Shown here one piece after another: positions 1 through 7,429 of a stretch of DNA of 64,000 nucleotides. The notes beneath the pieces were generated by a model that saw only the letters and a list, made by a program, of their open reading frames with translations, searched no databases and was not told the origin of the DNA. How positions within the stretch are numbered: the first letter of the stretch is position 1; each line of letters opens with the position of its first letter. The position numbers were made by a program, and so were the translations under genes. Source of the stretch: Maricaulis sp048269565 (lineage in GTDB: Bacteria; Pseudomonadota; Alphaproteobacteria; Caulobacterales; Maricaulaceae); the NCBI RefSeq assembly GCF_048269565.1, contig NZ_JBLXIK010000002.1, positions 186,001 to 250,000 on the forward strand, written 5' to 3'.

Positions 1-257
1 TGGAAGCTCTGCCCTATGAAGCCCAGATGGCGCTCGTTTCGTTTTGTGCCGCCACTTTGATCGGCGGTCCCGTGGCGCTGATCGGCGCCGGCCGTGTCGC
101 CAGCCTGGCGCGCCTGACCATCGGTTTCGCCATGCGGCGACAGCTGACAACCATGCTCGGGCTCTCCGCCCTGGGCGGGCTCGGCGCGCTTGGTGCCGGC
201 CTGGTGCCCGATTCCGGGGCGATCTCGCTGGCCTGGCTGACGGGCCTGTTTCACTAG
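1..257 (+). CDS. C-terminal end of a membrane-associated protein (partial, 5' end outside window)
   Basis: The frame is open to the first base of the window and stops at a TAG at 255-257, so this is the last 84 or so residues of a longer protein. The visible tail is strongly hydrophobic and rich in Gly, Ala and Leu. It has two or three possible membrane segments (roughly residues VSFCAATLIGGPVALIGAG, then TMLGLSALGGLGALGAG) and a short hydrophobic C-terminus. No catalytic motif is visible and I do not recognise the family. The gene runs tail-to-tail into the next one, with a 4-bp overlap of stop codons. The internal ATG at position 27 is unlikely to be the true start because the reading frame continues upstream with a sensible protein sequence. 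Confidence 0.55.
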   Translation, partial: EALPYEAQMALVSFCAATLIGGPVALIGAGRVASLARLTIGFAMRRQLTTMLGLSALGGLGALGAGLVPDSGAISLAWLTGLFH

Positions 258-796
258 GCCTCGGGAATGGCATCGCCATTGGCGCTGTGCAGGAATTCGA
301 ACCCGATCGAGCGGCCGCCATACTCGCCATTCTCGTAGAGATCCGCCTGCTGCACGAACCAGGCTGACAGATGTTCGAACAGGATGTCGAACAGGCGCTG
401 CAGCGCCGCGGGATCTGCCGGCAGGGCAAGCGAGAATGTGGTGCCGTTCTGGATGGTGATTTCCATTTCCGGCCCCATCTTGGCGCAGGTCAGGACCAGG
501 CGCAGCCAGTCCCCGGTGCGCGAGACCCGCACGGCGAGACCGAAACTGATCGGGTCGAGCGGCAGAAATCCGGTGCCCGAGACCGAGAAGGCACCGCTCT
601 GGTAGGGCTGGGGCGACCAGGCACCCTCCGGCGGAACCAGATAGACGCAGACCTTGGAACCACCTGACAGATAACGGCAAAATCCGGCCTGGACGGCTTC
701 CGCTACATTGCGGACCTGGGCGTAATTATCAAGGCTGGCCCGGCCATATCGCTCGGCTGCATCGGCCAGGGTGTCAAAGTGTGTCGACTCGCTCAT
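254..796 (-). CDS. Hypothetical protein, about 180 aa
   Basis: I do not recognise a family. The start at 796 is chosen because GGGAGAG lies about five bases upstream and because longer versions would run into the divergent gene and have an Arg/Pro-rich tail typical of non-coding translation. The protein is soluble, with no signal peptide or membrane segment. It opens with an acidic and aromatic helix (residues around DTLADAAERYG). The middle is beta-rich, and the C-terminal part contains LQRLFDILFEHLSAWF, a likely amphipathic helix. It is transcribed away from the lipoprotein gene that starts at 859, leaving about 60 bases for two divergent promoters. The C-terminus overlaps the preceding convergent gene by 4 bp. 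Confidence 0.6.
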   Translation of the reverse strand: MSESTHFDTLADAAERYGRASLDNYAQVRNVAEAVQAGFCRYLSGGSKVCVYLVPPEGAWSPQPYQSGAFSVSGTGFLPLDPISFGLAVRVSRTGDWLRLVLTCAKMGPEMEITIQNGTTFSLALPADPAALQRLFDILFEHLSAWFVQQADLYENGEYGGRSIGFEFLHSANGDAIPEA

Positions 797-858
797 TTCG
801 CTCTCCCGCATTCGCTGCGGGCAGGCTAGTGTGTTGCGACCACAAACGGGAGGGGCGA

Positions 859-1866
859 ATGCGGTATTCCATCTGGGCACTGGCAGTAGCGGCGGGGCTG
901 AGTGCCTGCGCGGCGCCGGTCGCGACCGATCCCTATGTCTGGCAGACGCTGAACGGCGCACCGCCGCTGGTGATCGCGCACCGCGGCGCCAATGGCGAAC
1001 TGCCCGAGCACACGATCGAGGCCTATACGCTGGCGATCGAACAGGGAGCCGACATCATCGAGCCCGATCTGGTGCTGACCTCGGACGGCGTCTTCGTGGT
1101 GCGCCATGACCGCTGGCTCTCCGACAGCACCGATATCGCCGATCATCCCGAATTTGCCGACCGCCGCCGCGTTGAGGCTGGCCGCGATGACTGGTGGGTA
1201 GATGATTTCACCTTCGAGGAAATCCGCACCCTGCGCGCACGCCAGGTCCGCGAGGGCCGGCCGACGGAATTTGACGGGCTCTACATGATCCCGACCTTCG
1301 AGGAAGTGCTCGATCTGGCCGCCGTCCATGGCGTGCCGACCGAGCCGGAAGTCAAATCACCCGCCGCCTTCATCGAGGCCGGGCTCGATCCGCTGCCCGA
1401 ACTGGTCCGCATCCTGCGCCAGCGCGGGCTCGACACCGCCGACGCCCCGATCGCGATCCAGTGTTTCGAGCCGGACTTCCTGGCGCGGCTGAATGAGGTG
1501 ATCGATGCGCCGCTGCTGATGCTGGTCTTCCAGATGCAGGAGCTTGAGCCCGATCTCGACCCGCTGATACCGACCGTGGCGCTGGATGATATGGTCGCCT
1601 TCGCCGATGGCGTCGGCCCCTACAAGGCCCTGCTGGTCGATACCAATGGCGAGGACACCGGCTTCATCGCCCGCGCCCATGCGCTGGGGCTGAGCGTTCA
1701 CCCCTGGACCTTCCGCGACGATCAGCCGGTTGGTGACGGCGCCGATATCGAAACCGAATTGCGCCGCATCTATGCGCTCGGCGCTGATGCCGTGTTCACC
1801 GACTTCCCGGCGACGGCGGTGCGGGTGCGCGATGCGATGATCGCCGAGGGCGCGTCCAGCAACTGA
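859..1866 (+). CDS. Glycerophosphodiester phosphodiesterase family lipoprotein
   Basis: The 335-aa protein matches the GDPD (GlpQ/UgpQ) family. These TIM-barrel, metal-dependent enzymes split glycerophosphodiesters into glycerol-3-phosphate and an alcohol. The family signature is visible: AHRGANGELPEHT (His41-Arg42), Glu69-Pro-Asp71 and the second histidine in VVRHD (His83). These residues bind metal and phosphate in characterised members. The N-terminus is a lipoprotein signal ending in LSAC with the lipid-bearing cysteine at about residue 17, so it should sit in the cell envelope, like periplasmic GlpQ. The start at 859 has GGGAGGGG just upstream; the in-frame ATG at 781 would put sequence before the signal peptide. 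It is probably monocistronic, followed by the convergent cold-shock gene. Confidence 0.88.
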   Translation: MRYSIWALAVAAGLSACAAPVATDPYVWQTLNGAPPLVIAHRGANGELPEHTIEAYTLAIEQGADIIEPDLVLTSDGVFVVRHDRWLSDSTDIADHPEFADRRRVEAGRDDWWVDDFTFEEIRTLRARQVREGRPTEFDGLYMIPTFEEVLDLAAVHGVPTEPEVKSPAAFIEAGLDPLPELVRILRQRGLDTADAPIAIQCFEPDFLARLNEVIDAPLLMLVFQMQELEPDLDPLIPTVALDDMVAFADGVGPYKALLVDTNGEDTGFIARAHALGLSVHPWTFRDDQPVGDGADIETELRRIYALGADAVFTDFPATAVRVRDAMIAEGASSN

Positions 1867-1894
1867 GGCCTGGATCACTGAGCACCGGACATGA

Positions 1895-1924
1895 AAATGG
1901 CGCGGGAGCCAGGCTCCCGCGCCA
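1895..1924 (-). terminator. Intrinsic terminator of the cold-shock gene
   Basis: A perfect 13-bp inverted repeat (TGGCGCGGGAGCC and its complement, 1898-1924) is followed on the minus strand by ATTTTCAT. It lies about 30 bases past the stop of the cold-shock gene. On the plus strand there is no T tract, so it is polar, although it could also act as a 3' end structure for the convergent gdpD-type transcript. Confidence 0.75.
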
Positions 1925-1952
1925 CAGAATCTAGCGATCCTTTTTTCAGACC

Positions 1953-2165
1953 TTAGTCAGCGAACTGGAGGTTCACTGCCTTAGGGCCTTTGCCGCGGCG
2001 ATCCGGCTCGGTGTCGAAAGCGACTTTTTGACCGTCGCTGAGACCCGGCAGACCCGACGCTTGCACAGCAGAGATGTGCACGAAGACGTCATTGCCGCCC
2101 TCATCAGGAGTAATAAAACCAAAGCCTTTGCTTTGATTGAAGAATTTGACCGTACCTGTGGCCAT
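1953..2165 (-). CDS. Cold-shock domain protein (CspA family)
   Basis: This 70-aa protein is a single cold-shock domain (OB fold), an RNA/ssDNA chaperone. The RNP1-type motif KGFGFITPD is at about residues 13-21 and the RNP2-type motif DVFVHISAV follows at about 28-36. The start MATGTVKFF at 2165 is the family's usual N-terminus and has GGAAGG upstream. An in-frame extension to 2225 has no family similarity. The gene ends at a strong hairpin terminator. A TACAAT hexamer on the minus strand (2215-2220) is a possible -10 element, giving a leader of about 45 nt. The paralogue-specific role (cold, stationary phase or constitutive) cannot be told from sequence. Confidence 0.93.
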   Translation of the reverse strand: MATGTVKFFNQSKGFGFITPDEGGNDVFVHISAVQASGLPGLSDGQKVAFDTEPDRRGKGPKAVNLQFAD

Positions 2166-2499
2166 GATGGGGAACCTTCCCTGTATGCATGCTCCGCGTC
2201 CGGGCACAATCCATATTGTACACACCAGCGTCCCGGTGTGGGTGTTACGGACGTGAAGTCGGGGAAGGCTGAAGTCGAATGGTCCGATGAACGAGGCACC
2301 GGATAGGCGATCAGTATTCCGTCCGGCCTATGTGGCCGCCCGTTAGAAAGGTGTTATGCGCACGCTTTCGCGAAGAAATCAAATGAATCCGGTGTGGTCA
2401 TTTCAAGGCGGCTTGTCATAATCAATTTCCTCCATTGCCCTGTCAGGCCTTGATGTCTGAATCGGGCACTGCAATGGACACGGATTCCGGAGCCTCGCC
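2166..2499. other. Intergenic region upstream of the cold-shock gene
   Basis: This 334-bp stretch holds no convincing gene; small frames here are short and lack ribosome sites. It carries the promoter and 5' leader of the minus-strand cold-shock gene, with a possible -10 TACAAT at 2215-2220. A small CACACC/GGTGTG dyad lies at about 2220-2241. On the right side is the upstream region of the small membrane protein at 2500. Confidence 0.5.
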
Positions 2500-2796
2500 A
2501 TGACACGCCGCCGTTTCCTCGATCGCACCCATCGAAACCGCACCCGCCGGGACGAGTCCGGCCGCGGCTTCAACCCGGCGAGCATGATCCGGCTGGCCGG
2601 TTTCGGCGCCGCCATCATCATTGCAGCCGGCGTCTATATCGGCTTCACCCGCCAGGGCGAGACGATTTATGACGGCCGCTGGGGTGTGCTGCAGCGGCTG
2701 ATCACGCCGCTCTTCTTCGGCGTCAATGCGCTGGAATTGCTGGTTCTGGTGATTGTCGGCCTCGTCGGCTGGCGCATCTGGCGCAAGATGCAATAA
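2500..2796 (+). CDS. Small membrane protein, 98 aa, unknown function
   Basis: The ATG at 2500 follows GGAG (spacing about 8). The first 28 residues are very basic (Arg-rich). They precede a first membrane helix (about residues 29-47, LAGFGAAIIIAAGVYIGF), a short polar loop with a Tyr-Asp-Gly-Arg-Trp stretch, and a second helix (about 70-90, NALELLVLVIVGLVGWRIW), ending in a basic tail. This suggests an inner-membrane hairpin with both ends in the cytoplasm. I do not recognise the family. Codon use and GC match the neighbours. Confidence 0.6.
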   Translation: MTRRRFLDRTHRNRTRRDESGRGFNPASMIRLAGFGAAIIIAAGVYIGFTRQGETIYDGRWGVLQRLITPLFFGVNALELLVLVIVGLVGWRIWRKMQ

Positions 2797-2913
2797 GCCA
2801 TGCGGTCGGACAGGCCATCAAATCCCTGATTCAGCCCTAGCCACACATGGGTCGCGGGTCTATGTCGATCAGGATCGGCATGGATCAATCGGGCACGACA
2901 AGAGGACGAAACC

Positions 2914-3936
2914 ATGGGTGTACGCGTAGCGGTATTTGGTGCGACGGGCGCGGTGGGCAAGGAAATGCTCACCATTCTGGAAGAACGGCTGTTTCCGGCC
3001 GATGCCATTCATGTCCTCGCCAGCCGCAAATCCATGGGCAAGGAAGTCTCCTATGGCGACCGCACCCTGAAATGCGTCGATGTCGACACCTTCGATTTCT
3101 CCACCGTCGACCTCGTCCTGATGTCGGCCGGCGGCGATGTTTCGAAGGAATGGACACCAAAGATCACCAGGGCCGGCGCCATTGTCGTCGACAACTCCTC
3201 GGCCTGGCGGATGGATCCGGACGTGCCGCTGGTGGTGCCGGAAGTGAATCCCGAAGCGCTCGACGGCGTGATGAAGAAGCGCATCGTCGCCAATCCGAAC
3301 TGTTCCACCATCCAGCTGATGGTCGCCCTCAAGCCGCTGCATGACCGTGCCAAGATCCTGAAGGTCAATTGCGCCACCTATCAGTCCGTCTCCGGCGCCG
3401 GCCAAGCGGGCATGGATGAGCTGTGGACCCAGACCAAGGGCATTTTCGTCAATGATCATGCCGATCCGGTCGCCTTCACCAAGCAGATCGCCTTCAATGT
3501 CATCCCGCATATCGACGTCTTCATGGAGGATGGTTCCACCAAGGAAGAGTGGAAAATGGTGATGGAGACCAAGAAGATCCTCGACCCGAAGATCAAGCTG
3601 TTCGCGACCTGTGCTCGTGTGCCGGTCTTCGTCGGCCATTCCATCGCCGCCCATATCGAGCTGGAAAACCCGCTCAGCGCCAAGGAAGCCAAGGCGCTGC
3701 TGCGCGAAAGCCCCGGCCTGATGGTGATCGACAAGCATGAGGACGGCGGCTACATGACGCCGGTCGAGAGCGTCGGTGAATTCGCCACTTTCGTCAGCCG
3801 CATCCGCGAGGACCCGACCGTCGAGAACGGTCTCGCCCTGTGGATCGTCGCCGACAATCTGCGCAAGGGCGCCGCCCTCAATGCCGTGCAGATCGCCGAA
3901 GGCCTGAATAATCGCGGATTGCTGAAGCACAGCTAG
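2914..3936 (+). CDS. asd: Aspartate-semialdehyde dehydrogenase
   Basis: This enzyme reduces aspartyl-phosphate to aspartate-semialdehyde with NADPH, the branch point to lysine/diaminopimelate, threonine and methionine. At 340 aa the length is normal. The Rossmann loop GATGAVG is at residues 9-15, and the catalytic cysteine is Cys130 in NPNCSTIQ. The substrate-handling Gln lies in the TYQSVSGAGQAG stretch, and the conserved His-containing AHIELE region follows. The start has AGAGGACG upstream. The sequence belongs to the Gram-negative/Gram-positive 'USG-1 like' shorter branch rather than the longer enterobacterial Asd. It stands alone with no adjacent lysine or threonine genes, as is usual in this group. 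Confidence 0.96.
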   Translation: MGVRVAVFGATGAVGKEMLTILEERLFPADAIHVLASRKSMGKEVSYGDRTLKCVDVDTFDFSTVDLVLMSAGGDVSKEWTPKITRAGAIVVDNSSAWRMDPDVPLVVPEVNPEALDGVMKKRIVANPNCSTIQLMVALKPLHDRAKILKVNCATYQSVSGAGQAGMDELWTQTKGIFVNDHADPVAFTKQIAFNVIPHIDVFMEDGSTKEEWKMVMETKKILDPKIKLFATCARVPVFVGHSIAAHIELENPLSAKEAKALLRESPGLMVIDKHEDGGYMTPVESVGEFATFVSRIREDPTVENGLALWIVADNLRKGAALNAVQIAEGLNNRGLLKHS

Positions 3937-4048
3937 GGGCGGTGCCGACCTGCCCGTTTCTGCATCGCTGCCAATCGCAAGAAACGGCTCGCCATCGGCG
4001 GCGCAGCTGCCTATCTGCGTGATCTGATCCCGCAGGAAGGCCGCCGCC

Positions 4049-4951
4049 ATGACCGAGCCCACACCGACTGAAATGCGCCGCGCCCTGTTTGCCGGCCTTA
4101 CCGGTTATCTGATCTGGGGCGTTTCGCCGCTATATTTCCAGCTCGTCGGCTTTGCCGATGCGCTGGAAATCGTCGCGCACCGCGTGGTGTGGTCGCTGCC
4201 GATGCTGTTCGCGGCGCTGTGGTTTGCCGGCAAGCTGCGCGCGACCTTCAAGGCGATGTCGGATCCGCGCGTGGTGATGATCCTGCTGGGCACGTCGGTG
4301 CTGATCTCGATCAACTGGCTGGTCTTCGTGCACGCGGTCAATCATGGCCAGGTTCTGCAGGCCTCGTTGGGCTATTACATCAATCCGTTGATGAGCGTCG
4401 CGGTCGGTGTGGTGGTGCTGCGCGAGCCGCTCGGGCCGTGGCGGATCACCGCGATCGTGCTGGCCACGCTCGGCGTGCTCAACCAGATCATCGCCGTCGG
4501 CGAAGTGCCCTGGATCTCGCTGACCCTGGCGCTCTCCTTCACCGGCTATGGCTATCTGCGCAAGATCGTCACCGTCGACGGGCGCATCGGCCTGTTCTGG
4601 GAAACGGCCTTCATCACGCCCTTTGCGCTCGGCGCGATCATCTGGATGCAGTCGCAGGGGACGGGCCATTTCCTGCAGGGTCCCGCCGAGGCGGGCCTGC
4701 TGATCCTGGCCGGGCTGATCACCATCGTGCCGCTGCTGCTCTACATTATCGGCGCCCGCGGCCTGCGGCTCTCGACCATGGGCCTGTTGCAATTCACCGC
4801 GCCGAGCCTGCAATTCGCCATCGGCGTGATGCGCGGCGAACCTTTCACGGCGGCGCACCTGATCACCTTCGGCTTTATCTGGGCCGGGGTTGCGACCTTC
4901 GCCTGGAGCCAGTTGCGGCGCGGGCGGGCGGCGGTAGCGACAAGCGACTAG
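4049..4951 (+). CDS. rarD: EamA-family transporter, RarD type
   Basis: A 300-aa integral membrane protein with about ten predicted helices and two EamA/DMT repeats. It opens with the RarD-typical stretch GLTGYLIWGVSPLYFQL and has SINWLVFVHAVNHGQVLQASLGYYINPL in the middle, both characteristic of RarD/YojE. Family members are drug/metabolite exporters, and RarD itself is named for a chloramphenicol-sensitivity phenotype, with no proven substrate. The second half contains the matching LLLYIIGARGLRLSTMGLLQFTAPSLQF block. The start follows AAGGCCGCCGCC, a weak ribosome site. The next gene begins 34 bp downstream and may be co-transcribed. Confidence 0.88.
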   Translation: MTEPTPTEMRRALFAGLTGYLIWGVSPLYFQLVGFADALEIVAHRVVWSLPMLFAALWFAGKLRATFKAMSDPRVVMILLGTSVLISINWLVFVHAVNHGQVLQASLGYYINPLMSVAVGVVVLREPLGPWRITAIVLATLGVLNQIIAVGEVPWISLTLALSFTGYGYLRKIVTVDGRIGLFWETAFITPFALGAIIWMQSQGTGHFLQGPAEAGLLILAGLITIVPLLLYIIGARGLRLSTMGLLQFTAPSLQFAIGVMRGEPFTAAHLITFGFIWAGVATFAWSQLRRGRAAVATSD

Positions 4952-4985
4952 GGCTTCGCTAGTCTGAGGGCAAACAGGAGCTTTC

Positions 4986-5945
4986 ATGAGCGATTTCCCC
5001 GCCCCGACCCGTATCAAGACCAATGGTATCGAGCTTTCCGTGCATCTGGCCGGACCGGAAGACGGCCAGCCGCTCCTGCTGCTCCATGGCTGGCCGGAGC
5101 TGGCTTATTCCTGGAAGAACCAGATTCCGGTGCTCGCCAAGGCCGGTTACCGGGTGATCGCGCCGGATTTGCGCGGTTTCGGCGCCTCGGATTGCCCCGA
5201 GGGTGCGGAGAATTATGACGTCGATACGCTGATGGCCGACTTCACCGGCCTGCTCGATGCGCTCGGACACGACACAGCGGTTTTCGTCGGCCATGACTGG
5301 GGCGGGATCCTCGTCTGGCACGCGGCAATGCTGATCCCCGAGCGGGTGGCCGGCGTGGTCGGCATCAACACACCGCATCTGCCGCGCGGCGCCGAAGCGC
5401 CGACGCATTATTTCCGCGAGGTCGGCGGCGAGGATCATTACATCCTGCGCTTCCAGCAGCCCGGCTATGCGGAAAGCCGGTTCGAGGGCCGCGAGGATGA
5501 TTTCTTCGCCTTCATCTTCGGCAAGCCGCCGACGGCGGAACAGTTCGAGGCGCTCTATCCGGAGATCACCCATATCCCGCGCCTGTTTGAACAATTCGGC
5601 GGCCGTGACGAAGACCGCATCGTGGTCGGCCCCGAGGACCGCCAGGTCTATGCCGAGGCCTATCGCAAGACCGGCTTCGGACCGGGGATGAATCTCTACC
5701 GCAATTTCGACGCCAACTGGCAACGCATGGGCGGGGTCGATCACCGGCTCGCCATGCCGTGCAAACTGGTCGCGGCCGAGTGTGATTTCATGCTGCCGCC
5801 CAAGCTGGCGGCCTGGATGCCGGCCCTGTGCAAGGATGTCGATATCGACATTCTCGAAGCCTGCGGCCACTGGACGATGTGGGAACAGCCGGAAATGCTC
5901 AACGCCCATCTCCTGGACTGGCTGACACGGCGCTTCCCGGCCTGA
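4986..5945 (+). CDS. Alpha/beta hydrolase, epoxide hydrolase-like
   Basis: A 319-aa cytosolic hydrolase. The oxyanion-hole motif HGWPE is at residues 34-38 and the nucleophile elbow GHDWGG carries Asp104. An aspartate nucleophile, together with HGWPE, is the hallmark of epoxide hydrolases and haloalkane dehalogenases rather than Ser esterases. The acid is probably Asp in AECDFMLPP and the base is His in CGHWTMWEQPE near the C-terminus. A lid region with conserved tyrosines lies between about residues 130 and 240. The natural substrate is unknown; epoxide opening is an inference from the active-site pattern. AGGAG precedes the start. Confidence 0.87.
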   Translation: MSDFPAPTRIKTNGIELSVHLAGPEDGQPLLLLHGWPELAYSWKNQIPVLAKAGYRVIAPDLRGFGASDCPEGAENYDVDTLMADFTGLLDALGHDTAVFVGHDWGGILVWHAAMLIPERVAGVVGINTPHLPRGAEAPTHYFREVGGEDHYILRFQQPGYAESRFEGREDDFFAFIFGKPPTAEQFEALYPEITHIPRLFEQFGGRDEDRIVVGPEDRQVYAEAYRKTGFGPGMNLYRNFDANWQRMGGVDHRLAMPCKLVAAECDFMLPPKLAAWMPALCKDVDIDILEACGHWTMWEQPEMLNAHLLDWLTRRFPA

Positions 5946-6009
5946 TGCGCGATTGGATAAAACCCTGTAAGGTTGCAGAAATGGCATTGGGATCGCACAG
6001 GTGGACATA

Positions 6010-6414
6010 GTGACCGGTTATCGCGTCGACATACGGCCAGAGCATCATTGCGGCATCGTCTGGCTGAGCGGCCCGCACGCCATCGACAGCCTGATGCAGA
6101 GCACGGACGATGTCGCCACACATCCCGACTGGTCGACCGATTTCGACATCATCGTCGTGATTGGCGCTGATTCAAACCTGAACGACGTCACCCTCGAGAC
6201 CCTGATGGCCTACCAGAGCTTCATTGCCGCGTGGAGCAGCCGGCACCGGACGGGACCCAACAGCCGCGCCGCAACGGTCTGTGACGATGATCTCAAACGA
6301 GTGATTGTGGAGTTGTGGCTCGCGGTCAACCGGCTCGCAACCGGCGTCGAAGACGCCATCTATCCGACGCTCGAGGCTGCCCTGGCCGGGCTTGCGCGGC
6401 CGAAAGACAGCTGA
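6010..6414 (+). CDS. Tandem paralogue 1 of an uncharacterised small protein family
   Basis: This is the first of three neighbouring genes encoding related proteins of about 130-150 aa (6010, 6484 and 6977). The shared block is an aromatic Asp-Trp, a hydrophobic beta-strand (FDIIVVIG) and a helix ending in Trp, followed by RTG-x-N, Ala-x-VC-x-D, LKR and ELW. The overall pattern (beta strand, helix, Trp-rich helix) resembles the SpoIIAA/STAS-like alpha-beta proteins, but I cannot assign it firmly. The GTG at 6010 is preferred because AGGTGGA sits four bases upstream and the N-terminus then aligns with paralogue 2. A GTG at 6001 is the in-frame alternative. There is no signal peptide or membrane segment. 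Confidence 0.65.
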   Translation: MTGYRVDIRPEHHCGIVWLSGPHAIDSLMQSTDDVATHPDWSTDFDIIVVIGADSNLNDVTLETLMAYQSFIAAWSSRHRTGPNSRAATVCDDDLKRVIVELWLAVNRLATGVEDAIYPTLEAALAGLARPKDS

Positions 6415-6483
6415 ACGCCCGGCTGTCCGCGCGCCACTGCGATTGCAGTTGCATAAAGCAATCATTTGGTGAGAATCACTCCG

Positions 6484-6894
6484 ATGACGGAAAAAACCTA
6501 CGAACTGCAGATTGATCCGGCGCAGCGCCTGGCCATCCTCAACGTGGTCGGTCCCGCCAGCACAGCCTCCCTGATCCAGGCCTTTGGCGAACTGGCAGCG
6601 GATCCGGCCTGGCAGGGGCAATTCGACCTCATGATCAAGATCGGCCACGAGCCAAGCCTGGAAAGCTTTACCCTGCCGGCGCTGGAGGAATTGCAGGCCT
6701 TCATGCGCGGCTGGAACGCGGCCAATCGCACCGGCGCCAACCCGCGCACGGCAATTGTCTGCCCGGACGGGCTGAAGCGTGTGATCGCCGAACTGTGGGC
6801 TGCCATGAATGGCACCGGCGATTGGCAGGTTGAAATCAACGTCTTCGTCAGCCGCGCCCGCGCCTTGCGCTGGCTGCAATCGCCGGCAAGCTGA
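6484..6894 (+). CDS. Tandem paralogue 2 of an uncharacterised small protein family
   Basis: A 136-aa soluble protein aligned along its whole length with the products at 6010 and 6977. It shows the best version of the shared motif: WNAANRTGANPRTA, then IVCPDGLKRVIAELW. An upstream strand FDLMIKIGHEPSLESF corresponds to the central beta strand of its paralogues. The ATG at 6484 has GGTGAGA about nine bases upstream; an earlier GTG at 6466 lacks support. The 69-bp gap from paralogue 1 and 82 bp to paralogue 3, with no terminator visible, suggest one transcript. The function is unknown. Confidence 0.7.
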   Translation: MTEKTYELQIDPAQRLAILNVVGPASTASLIQAFGELAADPAWQGQFDLMIKIGHEPSLESFTLPALEELQAFMRGWNAANRTGANPRTAIVCPDGLKRVIAELWAAMNGTGDWQVEINVFVSRARALRWLQSPAS

Positions 6895-6976
6895 CAGGCA
6901 GGCGCAAACCGGGTTATGCTTTCCCCGGTTGCGGGCAGCAGCATGCCGCCCGGCCATCGACTTGTCAGGCCTGACC

Positions 6977-7429
6977 ATGACCATGACATTCAAATGGACG
7001 CTGCAGCATCCCCTCAAACTCGCCGTGCTGGAGCTCGGCGGCTCGCTGTCATCGCCGGCCTTGCGGAAGGCCCATGACGCCGCCACCGCGCTGCCCGACT
7101 GGCACACCGGCTACAATCTCCTGGTCATCCTCGACGACACGGTCCGCACCGGATCGCTCGACCTCGAGGCGATGGAAACCCATCGCGCCTATATGCTGGA
7201 CTGGAACCGGGCCAACCGCACCAATCCCGGCCCGCGCACGGCGATGGTCTGCAGTGACGCGCTCAAGCGCAGCATGGCCCGCCTCTGGGCCCTGGTCACC
7301 GACGAGGGCTGGCCCATCGAGATTGCCATTTTCGCCGATGCAGACACGGCAATCGCCTGGTTGAACGAAAGACGGGATGACGTGGAAACGGCCGGCATTG
7401 CGGCCGATCTCACGGACACACCGTCATAG
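6977..7429 (+). CDS. Tandem paralogue 3 of an uncharacterised small protein family
   Basis: A 150-aa protein related to the two upstream genes. Its conserved segment reads WNRANRTNPGPRTAMVC, then DALKRSMARLWALV, so the RTG Gly is lost but the VC-x-D-x-LKR core is kept. It has a C-terminal extension of about 25 residues that the others lack. The ATG at 6977 follows AGG (spacing 8); a second ATG at 6983 is possible. The last 6 bases overlap the convergent beta-lactamase-fold gene. No known catalytic motif is visible, and the strictly kept polar residues (Arg, Cys, Asp, Lys-Arg) could form a ligand site, which is speculation. Confidence 0.68.
   Translation: MTMTFKWTLQHPLKLAVLELGGSLSSPALRKAHDAATALPDWHTGYNLLVILDDTVRTGSLDLEAMETHRAYMLDWNRANRTNPGPRTAMVCSDALKRSMARLWALVTDEGWPIEIAIFADADTAIAWLNERRDDVETAGIAADLTDTPS

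Noticed and set aside
6001..6009. GTG at 6001 as start of the first paralogue
   Set aside because: AGGTGGA overlaps this codon and is correctly spaced for the GTG at 6010, which also aligns with the paralogues; kept only as an alternative.
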